NCBI GenBank assembly: GCA_965262365.1
Contig: OZ253541.1
Location: 4,154,001-4,218,000 of the forward strand
Direction: 5' to 3'
Length of the DNA stretch: 64,000 nucleotides
DNA from: UBA6522 sp965262365
Lineage (GTDB): Bacteria; Pseudomonadota; Gammaproteobacteria; Steroidobacterales; Rariloculaceae
A program made the position numbers and the translations under genes. Positions 35,681 through 44,574 of this stretch are shown here, in pieces; the stretch's first letter is position 1, and each line of letters begins with the position of its first letter. The notes below the pieces were generated by a model that did not search any database, had not been told where the DNA came from, and saw only the letters and a program-made list of their open reading frames with translations.

Positions 35681-36913
35681 ATGAAAACGCGCAAACGAAT
35701 GGCGAACGTCCGATTGACGCTCACCAAGCGATCCGTCGAGGGGCTTCTGCCGTCTGCAAGACCCTGGATCGCCTGGGACGACAAGCTCACGGGATTCGGT
35801 ATCCGTGTTCAGCCATCGGGCACCAAATCCTTCCTGGTGAACTACCGCGCCAACGGCGGGGGGCGGTATTCACCCAACCGGAGGTTGGTCATTGGCCGGT
35901 ACGGGCGAATCACCGCCGAGCAGGCCCGGAGAAAGGCACAGGCCCTTTTCGGTCGTGTGGCGGCGGGAGAGGATCCCGCGGTCGAGCGCGCCCGGGCGCG
36001 GGGGCTGCCGACACTGGGAGAAGCCTTTGAAGAGTACATCGACGCCAATCCCAACCGCACGCAGAGAACGGTCTACCTCTACCGGCAGAACCTGAGGGTG
36101 AATCTCCCGGACTGGGTGAACCGTCCGCTGAACGCCATCAGCCGCCGCGACGTGGAGGCGCGTTTCCATCGGATCACCGAAATACACGGCTGGGCGGGGG
36201 CGAACCAGACAATGTCCATGCTGCGGTCCATATACCGCCGTCCCTGTGTGGATCACGAGGGATTGAGAAACCCGGTGGAGCTGTGGTTGGCGGCGGGAGG
36301 GAAGTTTCATCGGATGCGCAGAAGAAGGATTTCCGCGCCGTCGGAGGTGCTGCCGCGCTGGGCTGCCGGGATCGAGTCGGTGGAGATGCCCGAGGCGGTT
36401 CAGGACATTCTGTGGTTCGGCATGTACACGGGAATGCGCCTGGGTGAAGTGAATTCACTTCTATGGGAGCGCATCGATCTCGAGCGCCGCATACTCCGGG
36501 TTGAGGAGACCAAGGCGGGGGAAGTGCTGGAACTGCCCATCACGAACCAACTGGCCAGGAACTTGGAGCGCCGCAGGGCCGAGGCCGAAGAAATGACCAG
36601 CAAACCCGCGGCCGGGTGGGTATTTCCGTCCGCGAAGAGCCGGTCCGGCCACATCGAGGACACGGCGCGGTTCTACGCCGCAATCACCGAAGCCGGGGGC
36701 ACAAAGTTCTGGTTCCATGGGTTGAGGAACAGTTTCATTTCCGTCGCGGAACGGGAATTGCTGCTGCCACGCTCGCTGACCAAGCGGCTTGTCAATCACG
36801 CCCGTGACGGCGATGTCACTGAGGGCTATGCCGCGGACTGGACCGTGGAGCAGTTGCGGGAACCGGCGCAACGCGTGGCTGATAGGATCGATGCGCTGAT
36901 CGCGGGACGATAG
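35681..36913 (+). CDS. Tyrosine-type site-specific integrase
   Basis: A recombinase of about 410 residues from ATG 35681 (ATG at 35699 also possible; upstream frame rejected). N-terminal DUF4102-like domain (FGIRVQPSGTKSFLVNY), core-binding domain, and catalytic residues TGMRLGEVN, FHGLRNSF, LVNHARDGDVTEGYA. It ends DWTVEQLREPAQRVADRID, the sequence also found as a bare tail at 13905-14024. AT-rich leader sequence upstream may contain arm-type sites. Confidence 0.92.
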   Translation: MKTRKRMANVRLTLTKRSVEGLLPSARPWIAWDDKLTGFGIRVQPSGTKSFLVNYRANGGGRYSPNRRLVIGRYGRITAEQARRKAQALFGRVAAGEDPAVERARARGLPTLGEAFEEYIDANPNRTQRTVYLYRQNLRVNLPDWVNRPLNAISRRDVEARFHRITEIHGWAGANQTMSMLRSIYRRPCVDHEGLRNPVELWLAAGGKFHRMRRRRISAPSEVLPRWAAGIESVEMPEAVQDILWFGMYTGMRLGEVNSLLWERIDLERRILRVEETKAGEVLELPITNQLARNLERRRAEAEEMTSKPAAGWVFPSAKSRSGHIEDTARFYAAITEAGGTKFWFHGLRNSFISVAERELLLPRSLTKRLVNHARDGDVTEGYAADWTVEQLREPAQRVADRIDALIAGR

Positions 36914-37082
36914 CGAGCATCGATTGCGCATTTGGCGGTTTCGTTTTTGGTGCCGGGGTATCGCCGGATCGTTCGAAATCCGAGACCACCGTCAAGGCAA
37001 TACTGATGGGAGCCTGCGGCGCGGTGGAACACCACGGCAAGACCGCTGCAAGGACGCCACTCAAAACAGTTCGCGTGTTCAT
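36914..37082 (-). pseudogene. Truncated exported-protein start
   Basis: On the minus strand from about 37082 a frame begins MNTRTVLSGVLAAVLPWCSTAP, a plausible signal or lipoprotein leader, and continues SIALTVVSDFERSGD before running into the 3' end of the integrase gene. It looks like the 5' piece of a gene cut by the integration. Weak evidence: leader only. Confidence 0.3.
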
Positions 37083-37125
37083 GTTTGAATCCCTTCAATG
37101 GGTGTGTGTCCGGCGAGGCGAGGTT

Positions 37126-37386
37126 TTAACCCTCCACGTGCGCAATACCCTTATGGGTGGTGTTGAGTCCGGAGTCCAGTACGCTCACCGCAATGCCCGA
37201 GCCGGTGAGACCCGAGAATCGCTGCGGCGCGGCCTCGCAGTCCCGGAATCCATCCACGCCCATGACCGGTACGCAGGTGTCGTGGTCGGCCGTCACGACC
37301 GGGACGGGTTCCATCGACATGACAAAATCGGCGACGACGCCGAGACCGGACAACGCCCAGCTGGTGCAGGCGTACCACAGGACCAT
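37126..37386 (-). pseudogene. Subtilase (peptidase S8) fragment
   Basis: A fragment of about 86 residues containing GVDGFRDCEAAPQRFSGLTG and GSGIAVSVLDSGLNTTHKG, the aspartate region of the subtilisin catalytic triad. Histidine and serine blocks are absent, and the frame ends shortly after, so it is only the front part of a secreted protease. Confidence 0.75.
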
Positions 37387-37429
37387 GCGGAGGCTAGTGT
37401 AATATTAGATGGAACTACCACAGTAAAGA

Positions 37430-37656
37430 TGGAGATTCCTCCGATCAACGAGGCCAAGTTCAAGCTAGCCAGAGAGCTTAGATCCAAAAGAGGGATTTGT
37501 AGGAGTAGGCTCCAAAGACGGAGCCACTCTAGCGATTTTTGTCAATAGCTATGAGTGTCCAGCTACTGAATACTTCAAGGAGACGTACGGAGAAACCTAC
37601 AAAGAGTTTCCAATCGAGATAGTTATTTCAGAAGGATTCAAGGCAACAGTGGATTA
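37430..37656 (+). pseudogene. AT-rich small gene with frameshift
   Basis: The first 16 codons from ATG 37430 (MEIPPINEAKFKLARE) shift frame near 37478 into DPKEGFVGVGSKDGATLAIF, then YGETYKEFPIEIVISEGF and a TAG stop at 37654-37656. The protein would be about 75 residues, with a pattern like small conserved proteins of unknown function. Base composition is much more AT-rich than the window average. It is immediately upstream of the exported protein at 37665. Confidence 0.55.
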
Positions 37657-37664
37657 GGAGAAAA

Positions 37665-38216
37665 ATGATGAGAGCTTTACTTCTTACTATTTTAGGTCTA
37701 ATGTCGCTCAACGCATCAGCTGAGTTCGGATTACCAGATCCAGATGCTCGTTATGATCCGTGGCTTGAAAGACAGGACTTTTCTTGGAATCCTGAAGCTT
37801 TCGGACGATTCATGTACAGCAATACAACCTTTCCAAGTCCTTGGGAGGGCCTACCATGCGACAGTCTATTGTCAGTAGACCATCTTGGCACTATCAGAGT
37901 TAGTCAGTATGCGCAACTTCCATACTACTTAGAACGAGATATTGAACAGGGATATATCTCTGAAAACGATATTGAGAGGAATCAACCCATACACCATAGT
38001 CTGGAAGTTACCTGCAAGTCAGACTTTCCTGAAGCGGTTGCTGAGTACTACGTAGAAATGTTACTGACGCCCAACCCAAGAGGTGAACTCAACTGGAGAC
38101 TATGTGTATTTCCAGAACCGGCCGACATGACAACCTGCCATCCTCAAGGCAGGCAACGACCACCAGATCCAAAGCCTGTTACATCAGTCGAACTTCCACC
38201 ACGACGTCAGCCTTAG
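37665..38216 (+). CDS. Exported hypothetical protein, AT-rich
   Basis: A protein of 183 residues with a clear signal peptide (MMRALLLTILGLMSLNASA, cleavage before EFGL). The mature part has two or more cysteines (LPCDSLL, LEVTCKSDF, WRLCVFPEP) that may form disulfides in the periplasm, and a proline-rich end. GGAG precedes the ATG. Its AT-rich base use differs sharply from flanking genes, indicating transfer from another source together with the small gene before it. Confidence 0.65.
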   Translation: MMRALLLTILGLMSLNASAEFGLPDPDARYDPWLERQDFSWNPEAFGRFMYSNTTFPSPWEGLPCDSLLSVDHLGTIRVSQYAQLPYYLERDIEQGYISENDIERNQPIHHSLEVTCKSDFPEAVAEYYVEMLLTPNPRGELNWRLCVFPEPADMTTCHPQGRQRPPDPKPVTSVELPPRRQP

Positions 38217-38218
38217 AC

Positions 38219-38827
38219 GGAATATTATGATGAACAGGCGAGAGGTTCCGCTTGTAGGATCTTTAGGTCTTATTGTATGAACTCAGATCCCAGCACGAGT
38301 TGTAGTGGAACCAGAACTATATCCAGATAATACAATAGAGACTGGCTATTACTACCGATGAGGAATTTGCGTTGGTACCGCATGTCCGCGGACCAAGGCA
38401 GTGCGGACGCCCAGTACATTCTCGGGGTCATGTACAACAACGGCCAAGGCGTTCCCCTATGGCGGCCTCGCCGTCCGCAATAAGCCGCTCATACAGGTCG
38501 CGCGGTCTACTAGATGTCATTGAGCTTCACTGATTGCGGCTAAGCGTTCGTGTCGGTAAGGTCGAGCGCAGGATTCGTCCGATTGACATTGGTCGACTGC
38601 GGCGGCCAGTTTGTTTTCTATAGTGAGTTCGACAGCTTAAGGAGTTGATTTGGCAGTGGCAACTGTGCGAGTCACGCATCGCGAAGCAAGAATAGGATAT
38701 TCTCAATGGGCTCCTGGATTAAGGCATGCAATGTAGCCCGATCCACCGCTCTACGGATGGTTCAATCGTTTACAGAAACATGTCAAGCACGAGTGCTACG
38801 CGGTGCAGGATTTGTACGACCCGGAGT
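38219..38827. other. Degenerate accessory region with Sel1-repeat scrap
   Basis: About 600 bp of decayed sequence. At about 38360-38458 one Sel1-like repeat is readable (WYRMSADQGSADAQYILGVM, then NNGQGVP) with no intact gene around it. A further stretch near 38720-38840 reads PPLYGWFNRLQKHVKHECYA and ends in TGA after an internal stop. Neither is likely to be expressed. Confidence 0.5.
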
Positions 38828-39262
38828 TCAATGCCGATTGACACTGAGAACAATCTCCCGCGCCCTCATCCAGTCTCGATCCTTCGTTTCTGCTATTGGT
38901 GCAATGTACCGCCTCGCCCTTTCGATCAATTCTTGTCGGTGGTGAGTCAACATTAGCAATGGATCTTCTCCATTCTGCAGAATCCAATGGCGTCCCTTGA
39001 GTTTGTTGCAATGCGAGCAACTCAGCACGGAGTTTTCCAGGCTGTCGACGATATCTTGATCAATATCCCTCTCGCTCAGTTCGGCTTTGGACAGCAAGTG
39101 GTCAATTTCCGCACATGCGTATCCCAGTCGATCATGAATCAAGTCCCTCTTGCAGTACTCGCACCGACCTCGTTCCATCGCATACAAAGTAGCCCAGATT
39201 GGGCCAAACTCGACTTCATTCCTCAACCGGTCCCGTACAGTTTCAAATTCTTCATTGCACAT
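38828..39262 (-). CDS. HNH endonuclease
   Basis: A protein of 144 residues from ATG 39262 (the frame extends upstream without support). HNH signature: CEYCKRDL, then AEIDHLLSKAE (histidine of the H block), then ENSVLSCSHCNKLKGRH with a second CxxC, making a zinc-stabilised beta-beta-alpha-metal fold. A stand-alone HNH of this type may be a homing-like, restriction or phage nuclease. No methylase or partner adjoins it. Confidence 0.75.
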   Translation of the reverse strand: MCNEEFETVRDRLRNEVEFGPIWATLYAMERGRCEYCKRDLIHDRLGYACAEIDHLLSKAELSERDIDQDIVDSLENSVLSCSHCNKLKGRHWILQNGEDPLLMLTHHRQELIERARRYIAPIAETKDRDWMRAREIVLSVNRH

Positions 39263-39349
39263 ACGCGTTCCCTCTCGCAGATATGATTTGCGTGCGGTGC
39301 AAGTATATGGGCCTGCTCGCGCGCCATCCAAACACGCTTCGGGGTACAC

Positions 39350-40238
39350 GTCGTCTAGTCGTTTCGGATGTCGGCTAGCAAGAATGATGCTCGGCTAGAC
39401 GCCCGCACATCGTCGTCAGCAGCGGCCACAACTCGGTCGGGCTCCACCATCGTAACCGCCGTGCCCCAAGCAAAAAAGATGCCAGCGCATCTCGTCTAGG
39501 CCGCCTGCCCTGAATCGAACCGTTTGAGCGTACACAGTTTTTCTGAGGGGATGTTGGTCGCCGGGACTGTAGGCAGCAGGTATCCCGAAGAGTCTCATTT
39601 CGGCCCAGCGTCTGGCCGGAACGGAAACTTGCCAAGGTACTCCTGACGGCTGACGGGAGTGGCCGGAACGGGAATTTCCCAAGATGGTGGAGCGTGCCCA
39701 TGTCGGTCGGGCCGCGCAAATCGGTGAAGAATCACCGATACTCCAAATTCCGGTCTCCAATTCTCGCCGTATATGAAAACCATATACGGCTTGTTCTCTA
39801 GGGAACACGGTCAAATGGCTGAAATTACTTAAAAAAACCAATCCTGTACCGTCGCGATGCTCTGGAGAATAGGCAGCGACGCAATTTGGACGCAGCTTTT
39901 CCCAAGAGGTTTTATCCGACATTTGTCGGCTCACGGCGTGTCCAGTGCCCCTCGGGCGTAGCCAGGGGCATGTCGTGACGGTATCGACAGCCTGCTGTGT
40001 ATGGTGTGAGAGCGACACGGCTAAGCCGTAGAATTACAGGAGATTTTCGGAGACAACCGACGGGGAAATCGGTTCCGGGACGGGAACCGAAGGCGAGCCG
40101 CCGGGGCGATTGAGCGCACGATCACGCCGCGGCGGCGAGGGATGGGACTTGCGCAAGGCGGGCGCGCCTTGTGCGCAAGAGGGAACGTAGCGAACGCAAG
40201 TTCGTCAAGCATAGAGCGGGTGTAATGCCGAGTAGATG
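39350..40238. other. Long region of decayed element ends
   Basis: About 890 bp with no gene. It contains a direct repeat, ggccggaacggaaacttgcc at about 39609 and ggccggaacgggaatttccc at about 39660, about 50 bp apart and reminiscent of IS21-type end repeats. It also holds the hairpin cgtatatg-aaaac-catatacg at about 39771, blocks shared with 25600-25760, the hairpin ccgaca-tt-tgtcgg near 39918, and dispersed repeat copy B. Open frames on the minus strand give arginine/serine-rich products and are rejected. Confidence 0.45.
40065..40215. repeat. Dispersed repeat, copy B
   Basis: Matches 9105-9255 in the same orientation (ggttccgggac, ggcgagccgccg, gagcgcacga). It lies just before the mini inverted-repeat element and the recombinase remnants. 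The two copies, about 31 kb apart as direct repeats, could recombine to delete everything between. Confidence 0.6.
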
Positions 40239-40306
40239 TTAATGCCGAGTGACCTGGAAGGAGTGGCTTAACGACGGCGATTTTCTCCACATTCACTCGG
40301 CATTAA
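40239..40306. repeat. 68-bp mini inverted-repeat element
   Basis: Perfect 14-bp inverted ends (TTAATGCCGAGTGA and its complement) enclose about 40 bp. A partial copy of the end (taatgccgagta) lies immediately to the left, at about 40222. Size and layout resemble the 69-bp element at 42882-42950 although the sequences differ. Confidence 0.7.
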
Positions 40307-40315
40307 TCCTGGCCG

Positions 40316-40546
40316 TCACTTCCCGCCGAGAGCCCTCATCAGCTCGTCTTTCGCACCGGAGAATGTCCCAGGGCGGATCGATGGCGGCGCGTTGGCCGCA
40401 AGGATCTCCAGTTTTTTGGCCGAGCTCGCGCGAAGGTACACTTCGGTCGTCTTGATATCGGCATGACCGAGCCAGAGCGATACCTTCCGGATGTCCCCCC
40501 GGGTGGCATGCAGGACGGTCATCGCTGTCGAGTGGCGCCTATGTCT
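40316..40546 (-). pseudogene. Tyrosine recombinase C-terminal remnant A
   Basis: On the minus strand, RHSTAMTVLHATRGDIRKVS then LWLGHADIKTTEVYLRA and PPSIRPGTFSG give the last part of a XerD-like recombinase, including the box II histidine (GHADI) and the tyrosine in EVYL. The rest of the gene is missing; it begins at the palindrome 40524-40573. The sequence style fits recombinases of RIT (recombinase in trio) elements. Confidence 0.75.
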
Positions 40547-40573
40547 CTCAAGACATAGGCGCCACTCGACAGC
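40524..40573. repeat. Perfect 23-bp inverted repeat joining two recombinase tails
   Basis: Two 23-bp arms (40524-40546 and 40551-40573) are exact complements around the 4-base loop ctca. The arms encode the same short piece of recombinase on both strands, so remnants A and B start back-to-back from identical sequence. This is what an inverted duplication or a recombination between inverted copies leaves. Confidence 0.9.
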
Positions 40574-40790
40574 CTGCCACCTGGTCCGAGCCGGCGTGGA
40601 TATCAACACGATCCGCGCCTGGCTCGGTCATGTCTCACTCGATACGACAAACATCTATGCCGAAATCGACCTCGATACGAAGGCCCAGGCCATGGCTCTT
40701 TGCGAGGTCGTTGAAGCTGGACCGCGTCGGCCGTGGAAGGAGAAACCCGGGCTGATGTCTTTCCTTAGCCCATCTTTACCAAGAACGTAG
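40551..40790 (+). pseudogene. Tyrosine recombinase C-terminal remnant B
   Basis: On the plus strand, RHSTACHLVRAGVDINTIRA, WLGHVSLDTTNIYAE and IDLDTKAQAMALCEV form the C-terminal end of a recombinase typical of RIT-type elements, with the histidine and tyrosine present. Only the tail remains. It differs from remnant A beyond the palindrome, so two different recombinase genes were brought together. Confidence 0.75.
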
Positions 40791-40940
40791 CCGATGGGGG
40801 CTGATTTGGCTGGTCGGAGCCGTTTTTGGTGCTGTAAGGGCTTGATCGGTAGGGTGCTCGGGGGTCTGGAGGCGGAAGTAGTGCCATAACGTGACTATAG
40901 GGCCTTGACGCCGCATTCGCCGGCGCTTACCGTTGCTTTC

Positions 40941-42755
40941 ATGTTCATTCGCCGCATCGTGACCCGGCGCACCGAAGCGCGGATTTACCATACCCATCGG
41001 CTGGTGCGCAGCGAACGCGACGGCGACAAGGTCCGCCAGCGCACCTTGCTCAACCTCGGCGCGGGGTTCGATCTGCCCAAGGTTCACTGGCCGATGCTGT
41101 GCCAGCGCATCGAGGCGATCCTGCTCGGTCAGGCGCCGTTGCTGGAGGACACCCCGAGGGCGGTCGAACGCGAGGCGCAACGCATCGGCGCGCAGCTGCT
41201 GGCGCGCGCGCCGGCCCCGGACGGGGCCGCGGCGCGCGACGTGCAGGCGGTGGATGTCGATTCGCTTGAGTTGACGCGCCCGAGAAGCCTCGGCGTGGAG
41301 CAGGTCGGGCTGTGGGCCCTCGGGCAACTGGGGCTGGTGGAGCTGTTGGCCGGGTTGGGCGTCAACGGTGCGTTGCGCGCCGCGGCGACGGGCTCGATCG
41401 TCGGGCGGCTGGCGTATCCGGCCTCCGAACGGGCCACCCACGCCTGGTTGGGCGAGCGCAGCGCCGTTGGGGAGTTGCTGGGGGTGGATTTCGAGACGAT
41501 GGGCGCGATGCAGTTGTACCGGGCCTCCGACGCGCTGATGAGGCACCGCGAGGCCATCGAGTCGCACCTGTTCGAGCGCGCGATGGATCTGTTCGACGCC
41601 GCCCCGACGGTGACGCTGTACGACCTGACGAACACCTATTTCGAGGGGGGTGCGGCGGACCAGCCGAAGGCGCGACGGGGGCATTCGAAGGAAAAGCGCA
41701 GCGATTGCCCGCTGTTGACGCTGGGCCTGGTGCTCGACGGCAGCGGGTTCGTGCGCCGCTCCAGGGTGTTCGCGGGCAACGTCAAGGAGCCGCGGACGTT
41801 GCCCGACATGCTCGAGGCGCTGAACGCGCCGCCCGGCGCGCGGGTGGTCATGGATCGGGGCATCGCCACCGAGAACCGGGTGAAGTGGCTGCGCGAGCAC
41901 GGCTACCGTTACATCGTCGTCAGCCGCGAGCGCCGGCGACGCTTCGACGCCGAGGCGGCGGTGCCTCATGCCACGCGCAGCGGCGCCACGGTGCACCTGC
42001 ACAAGGTGCACGACCCCGATGGCGGGGAGGTGCGGCTTTACTGTTACTCCGAGGACCGGGCGAAGAAGGAACGCGGCATCGCCGAGCGCTTCGCCGAGCG
42101 CTTCGAGCAGGATTTGAAGGCGCTGCACGAGGGCTTGTCGCGCCCCGGCACGCAAAAGCGCATCGACCTCATCTGGCAGCGCATCGGGCGGATGCGGGAA
42201 AAAAGCCACGGCGCCGGCCAACACTACGAGGTCAAGGTCGATCTCGACGAGACCGGCCAACGTGCCGTCGCCGTGCACTTCACCCGACAGCCCGTCGACG
42301 GCACCCTGGCCACCCATCCCGGCGTGTACTGCCTGCGCAGCAACGAGACCGACTGGGACGAGGCCGCCTTGTGGCGCACCTACACGATGCTGACGGATCT
42401 CGAAGCGGTGTTCCGCTCGCTGAAGTCCGAACTCGGTCTGCGCCCCATCTACCACCGCAAGCCGCGCCGCGCCGAGGGCCATCTGTTCATTACCGTCATC
42501 GCCTACCAGCTCGTTCAGGTCATTCGCAAGACCCTGGCCAAGCGCGCCGACGGCGAGCTCAAGTCCGCAAGCTGGACGACGCTACGCCGCGTGCTCGGCG
42601 CCCGCCAGCGCGTCACCGCCACCTTCAAGCGCGCCGACGGGCGCACCCTGCACGTGCGCAAGGCCACCGTGGCCGAACCCAACCAACAGGCCATCCTCGA
42701 CGCCTTGGGCATCCCCAAGGCCGCCGATGGCGGTACCTGCAAGATGATCGTCTGA
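40941..42755 (+). CDS. IS1634-family transposase
   Basis: A transposase of 604 residues from ATG 40941. IS4-fold catalytic acids are in TLYDLTNTYFEGG and VVMDRGIATENRV; the glutamate lies in LEAVFRSLKSELGLRPIYHRK, the Y/R/E/K pattern of the IS1634 group. The C-terminal segment (AEGHLFITVIAYQLVQVI) is typical. Element ends could not be fixed: gtagtgcc-like sequences occur at about 40880 and 42782 but in direct orientation. The long minus-strand frame across it is a shadow. Confidence 0.92.
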   Translation: MFIRRIVTRRTEARIYHTHRLVRSERDGDKVRQRTLLNLGAGFDLPKVHWPMLCQRIEAILLGQAPLLEDTPRAVEREAQRIGAQLLARAPAPDGAAARDVQAVDVDSLELTRPRSLGVEQVGLWALGQLGLVELLAGLGVNGALRAAATGSIVGRLAYPASERATHAWLGERSAVGELLGVDFETMGAMQLYRASDALMRHREAIESHLFERAMDLFDAAPTVTLYDLTNTYFEGGAADQPKARRGHSKEKRSDCPLLTLGLVLDGSGFVRRSRVFAGNVKEPRTLPDMLEALNAPPGARVVMDRGIATENRVKWLREHGYRYIVVSRERRRRFDAEAAVPHATRSGATVHLHKVHDPDGGEVRLYCYSEDRAKKERGIAERFAERFEQDLKALHEGLSRPGTQKRIDLIWQRIGRMREKSHGAGQHYEVKVDLDETGQRAVAVHFTRQPVDGTLATHPGVYCLRSNETDWDEAALWRTYTMLTDLEAVFRSLKSELGLRPIYHRKPRRAEGHLFITVIAYQLVQVIRKTLAKRADGELKSASWTTLRRVLGARQRVTATFKRADGRTLHVRKATVAEPNQQAILDALGIPKAADGGTCKMIV

Positions 42756-42881
42756 ACCCAAACCCCATCCGTGCGCGGGTCTGTAGTGCCCTACGCGCGA
42801 TTTCGACCGCGTAAGTTGTTGAGACGCATACAATTAATTTTTGGGTTGGTAAACTTGGGTTAAATCGCTGTGAACGCGAAA

Positions 42882-42950
42882 GATTATGTTGCGCAAAGCA
42901 CGGCTCCGCCTGCCCGGCAACACGGGATCCATGACGACCGCAACATAATC
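42882..42950. repeat. 69-bp mini inverted-repeat element
   Basis: Perfect 12-bp ends (GATTATGTTGCG and its complement) enclose 45 bp. A further partial copy of the right end (gcgcaacataag) follows directly. It lies in the 3' part of the small minus-strand gene and has replaced its original C-terminus. Confidence 0.7.
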
Positions 42951-43072
42951 TGCTGCGCAACATAAGAGCGGAAGCGCTCGACCACGTAGCGGTCCTCGTC
43001 GTCCAGACCGGCGCCGAAGAGATGGGTGAGAAAGGTCCGTGCGTTGCCGCAAACCGCGTTGACCGTCTGCAT
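42884..43072 (-). pseudogene. Small hypothetical protein, 3' end replaced
   Basis: A frame of 62 codons from ATG 43072. FLTHLFGAGLDDEDRYVVERF matches FLVHHFGRGLVDEGRTYAVERF of the split gene at 28192, so the two are paralogues. After this the frame runs through the mini element and ends by chance. Function unknown; the shared motif suggests a small conserved family of this genome. Confidence 0.6.
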
Positions 43073-43350
43073 GGTGCGTCTCCTTCGGGTAGCTGGGTGC
43101 CAACGGCGGAGACGCCCTCCCGGACGTCCCTCCGCCGCCCGATCGCGGCCGGACTCGTGCTCTGCGCGGCGCGCGACGCATCGGTGGACAGCGCCCGGGG
43201 GTCGCGGTCGCGACGAATACCGCCTGGGTGGCCGTTCCGAAGGGAATTGGTCAAAGCCGTTCGATGGCGAACGAACGGCGGCGTGAAATCGCGGACCGGA
43301 TGCCTGCGGGTTCGGACCGGACGCACCGCGATTCGCACGCGTGAGGGGCC

Positions 43351-44046
43351 ATGCGCGAGGATAGCCTGACACGGCGGACGCTTTCCGCGTTCAAGTGGGG
43401 GGCTGCTCATCCCGGTGGTCCTTTCGAGGCTGCCGATGCCTGGGGACTGAGCGTCGTGGAGCTGGACGGGTTCGTGGCGGGCCTGATCGTATGCCCGGAG
43501 TTGATCCCGCCGTCGGACTGGTTGGCGGAAGTGTGGGGCAAGGACCCGGAATTCGATGACATCGGAAGCGTCGAGGCGGCGCTGGAAGCGTTGATGGAGC
43601 ATTACAACCGGATCGCGCATGCGCTGGCGCACGAGCCCGAGGCGTATGCGTCGATATTCGATATCGACGAATCCACCGGGCAGGTGCTCTGGGAGGCGTG
43701 GATCGGGGGATTCGAGCGCGCGATGCGGCTGCGCATGGAGGCGTGGGAGCGGATCGTGCGAAGCGATGACGAGGAGGCGGCGATGTCGGTGAACCTGATC
43801 CTTGCGATGCACGCGCTGGTTGAGGGGACCTCGGAACTGACGGAGGAGGCCGTGGAAGAACTGGAGCGCATGGCGCCGGGACTGACGCAAGTGCAGGGGC
43901 GCAAGGTGGGCCGCAACGAGCTGTGTCGGTGCGGGTCCGGCCGCAAATACAAACGCTGCTGCGCTTCGCATTGCAAGTCTGACGCAGAAAGAGCTTCAAG
44001 CAGGGTCGTTGGGCGCGGACACGCGAACGTGACTCGAGCGCGCTGA
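43351..44046 (+). CDS. UPF0149 (YecA/YgfB-like) protein with SEC-C zinc motif
   Basis: A protein of 231 residues. The N-terminal UPF0149 region (SVVELDGFVAGLIVCPELIPPSDWL) is followed by a helical middle and the SEC-C motif RNELCRCGSGRKYKRCC near residue 195, which binds zinc and in SecA and YecA contacts the ribosome or SecB. About 25 extra residues follow the motif, where the family usually ends, so the original stop may have been lost. AGGGG precedes the ATG. Confidence 0.88.
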   Translation: MREDSLTRRTLSAFKWGAAHPGGPFEAADAWGLSVVELDGFVAGLIVCPELIPPSDWLAEVWGKDPEFDDIGSVEAALEALMEHYNRIAHALAHEPEAYASIFDIDESTGQVLWEAWIGGFERAMRLRMEAWERIVRSDDEEAAMSVNLILAMHALVEGTSELTEEAVEELERMAPGLTQVQGRKVGRNELCRCGSGRKYKRCCASHCKSDAERASSRVVGRGHANVTRAR

Positions 44047-44316
44047 AGTACGCGCTACTTGGAACTCACCTGCTGCCGGTGTGCTTACCGGATCGCAGTG
44101 CGATTGCTGCACGCGGTGGCGCGACACCGGGGAAAGTTTCAGGAAGTCGAACTGTTGCGAGGACCAGAAGAGTGAAATGGCAGCCGGATTCCCCTATGCA
44201 AGAATTAGCCACGAAACCGCCGACATGACCGATGATCCCATCCCGCGAGCGTTTGTGGTACTCGACAGCGACGTGATGATGTATTTCGGATGGGCGCAGC
44301 GGTCGGTGACGACCTT

Positions 44317-44574
44317 CTACGTGCGCGCGTTGAGTAGCGCGGCGTCTGATCGAGGGTCAGGTTGAATGAACCGCGACGGGGAAGTAGAACAACAAAGGAT
44401 TTCGCGCCAAGTTGACAGCGATCGACGCAAAATGAACAGCACGGCAGTTACAAGCGCCAGTATGAAACCACAGCCGATAATGAGACTGAGCCAATAAGCA
44501 ATCGCGAAGTTCCGAATATTGCCGTTGAGAGACCGCTCTATTTCAGCGTCTAGTTGATTGTCGTGATCGCTCAT
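44317..44574 (-). CDS. Small single-pass membrane protein
   Basis: A protein of 85 residues from ATG 44574. An acidic N-terminus (MSDHDNQLDAEIERSLNGN) leads to one long hydrophobic segment (YWLSLIIGCGFILALVTAVL) and a basic, cysteine-containing tail. No family recognised; the ribosome-binding site is weak. The 270 bp to its right edge of the preceding UPF0149 gene hold no clear gene. Confidence 0.45.
   Translation of the reverse strand: MSDHDNQLDAEIERSLNGNIRNFAIAYWLSLIIGCGFILALVTAVLFILRRSLSTWREILCCSTSPSRFIQPDPRSDAALLNART

Noticed and set aside
40776..42482. Minus-strand open frame of 568 codons
   Set aside because: Opposite strand of the IS1634-family transposase; arginine/histidine/leucine-rich product without motifs.
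44081..44365. Plus-strand open frame of 94 codons after the UPF0149 gene
   Set aside because: No motif, no ribosome-binding site, and overlaps the start of a better minus-strand candidate.
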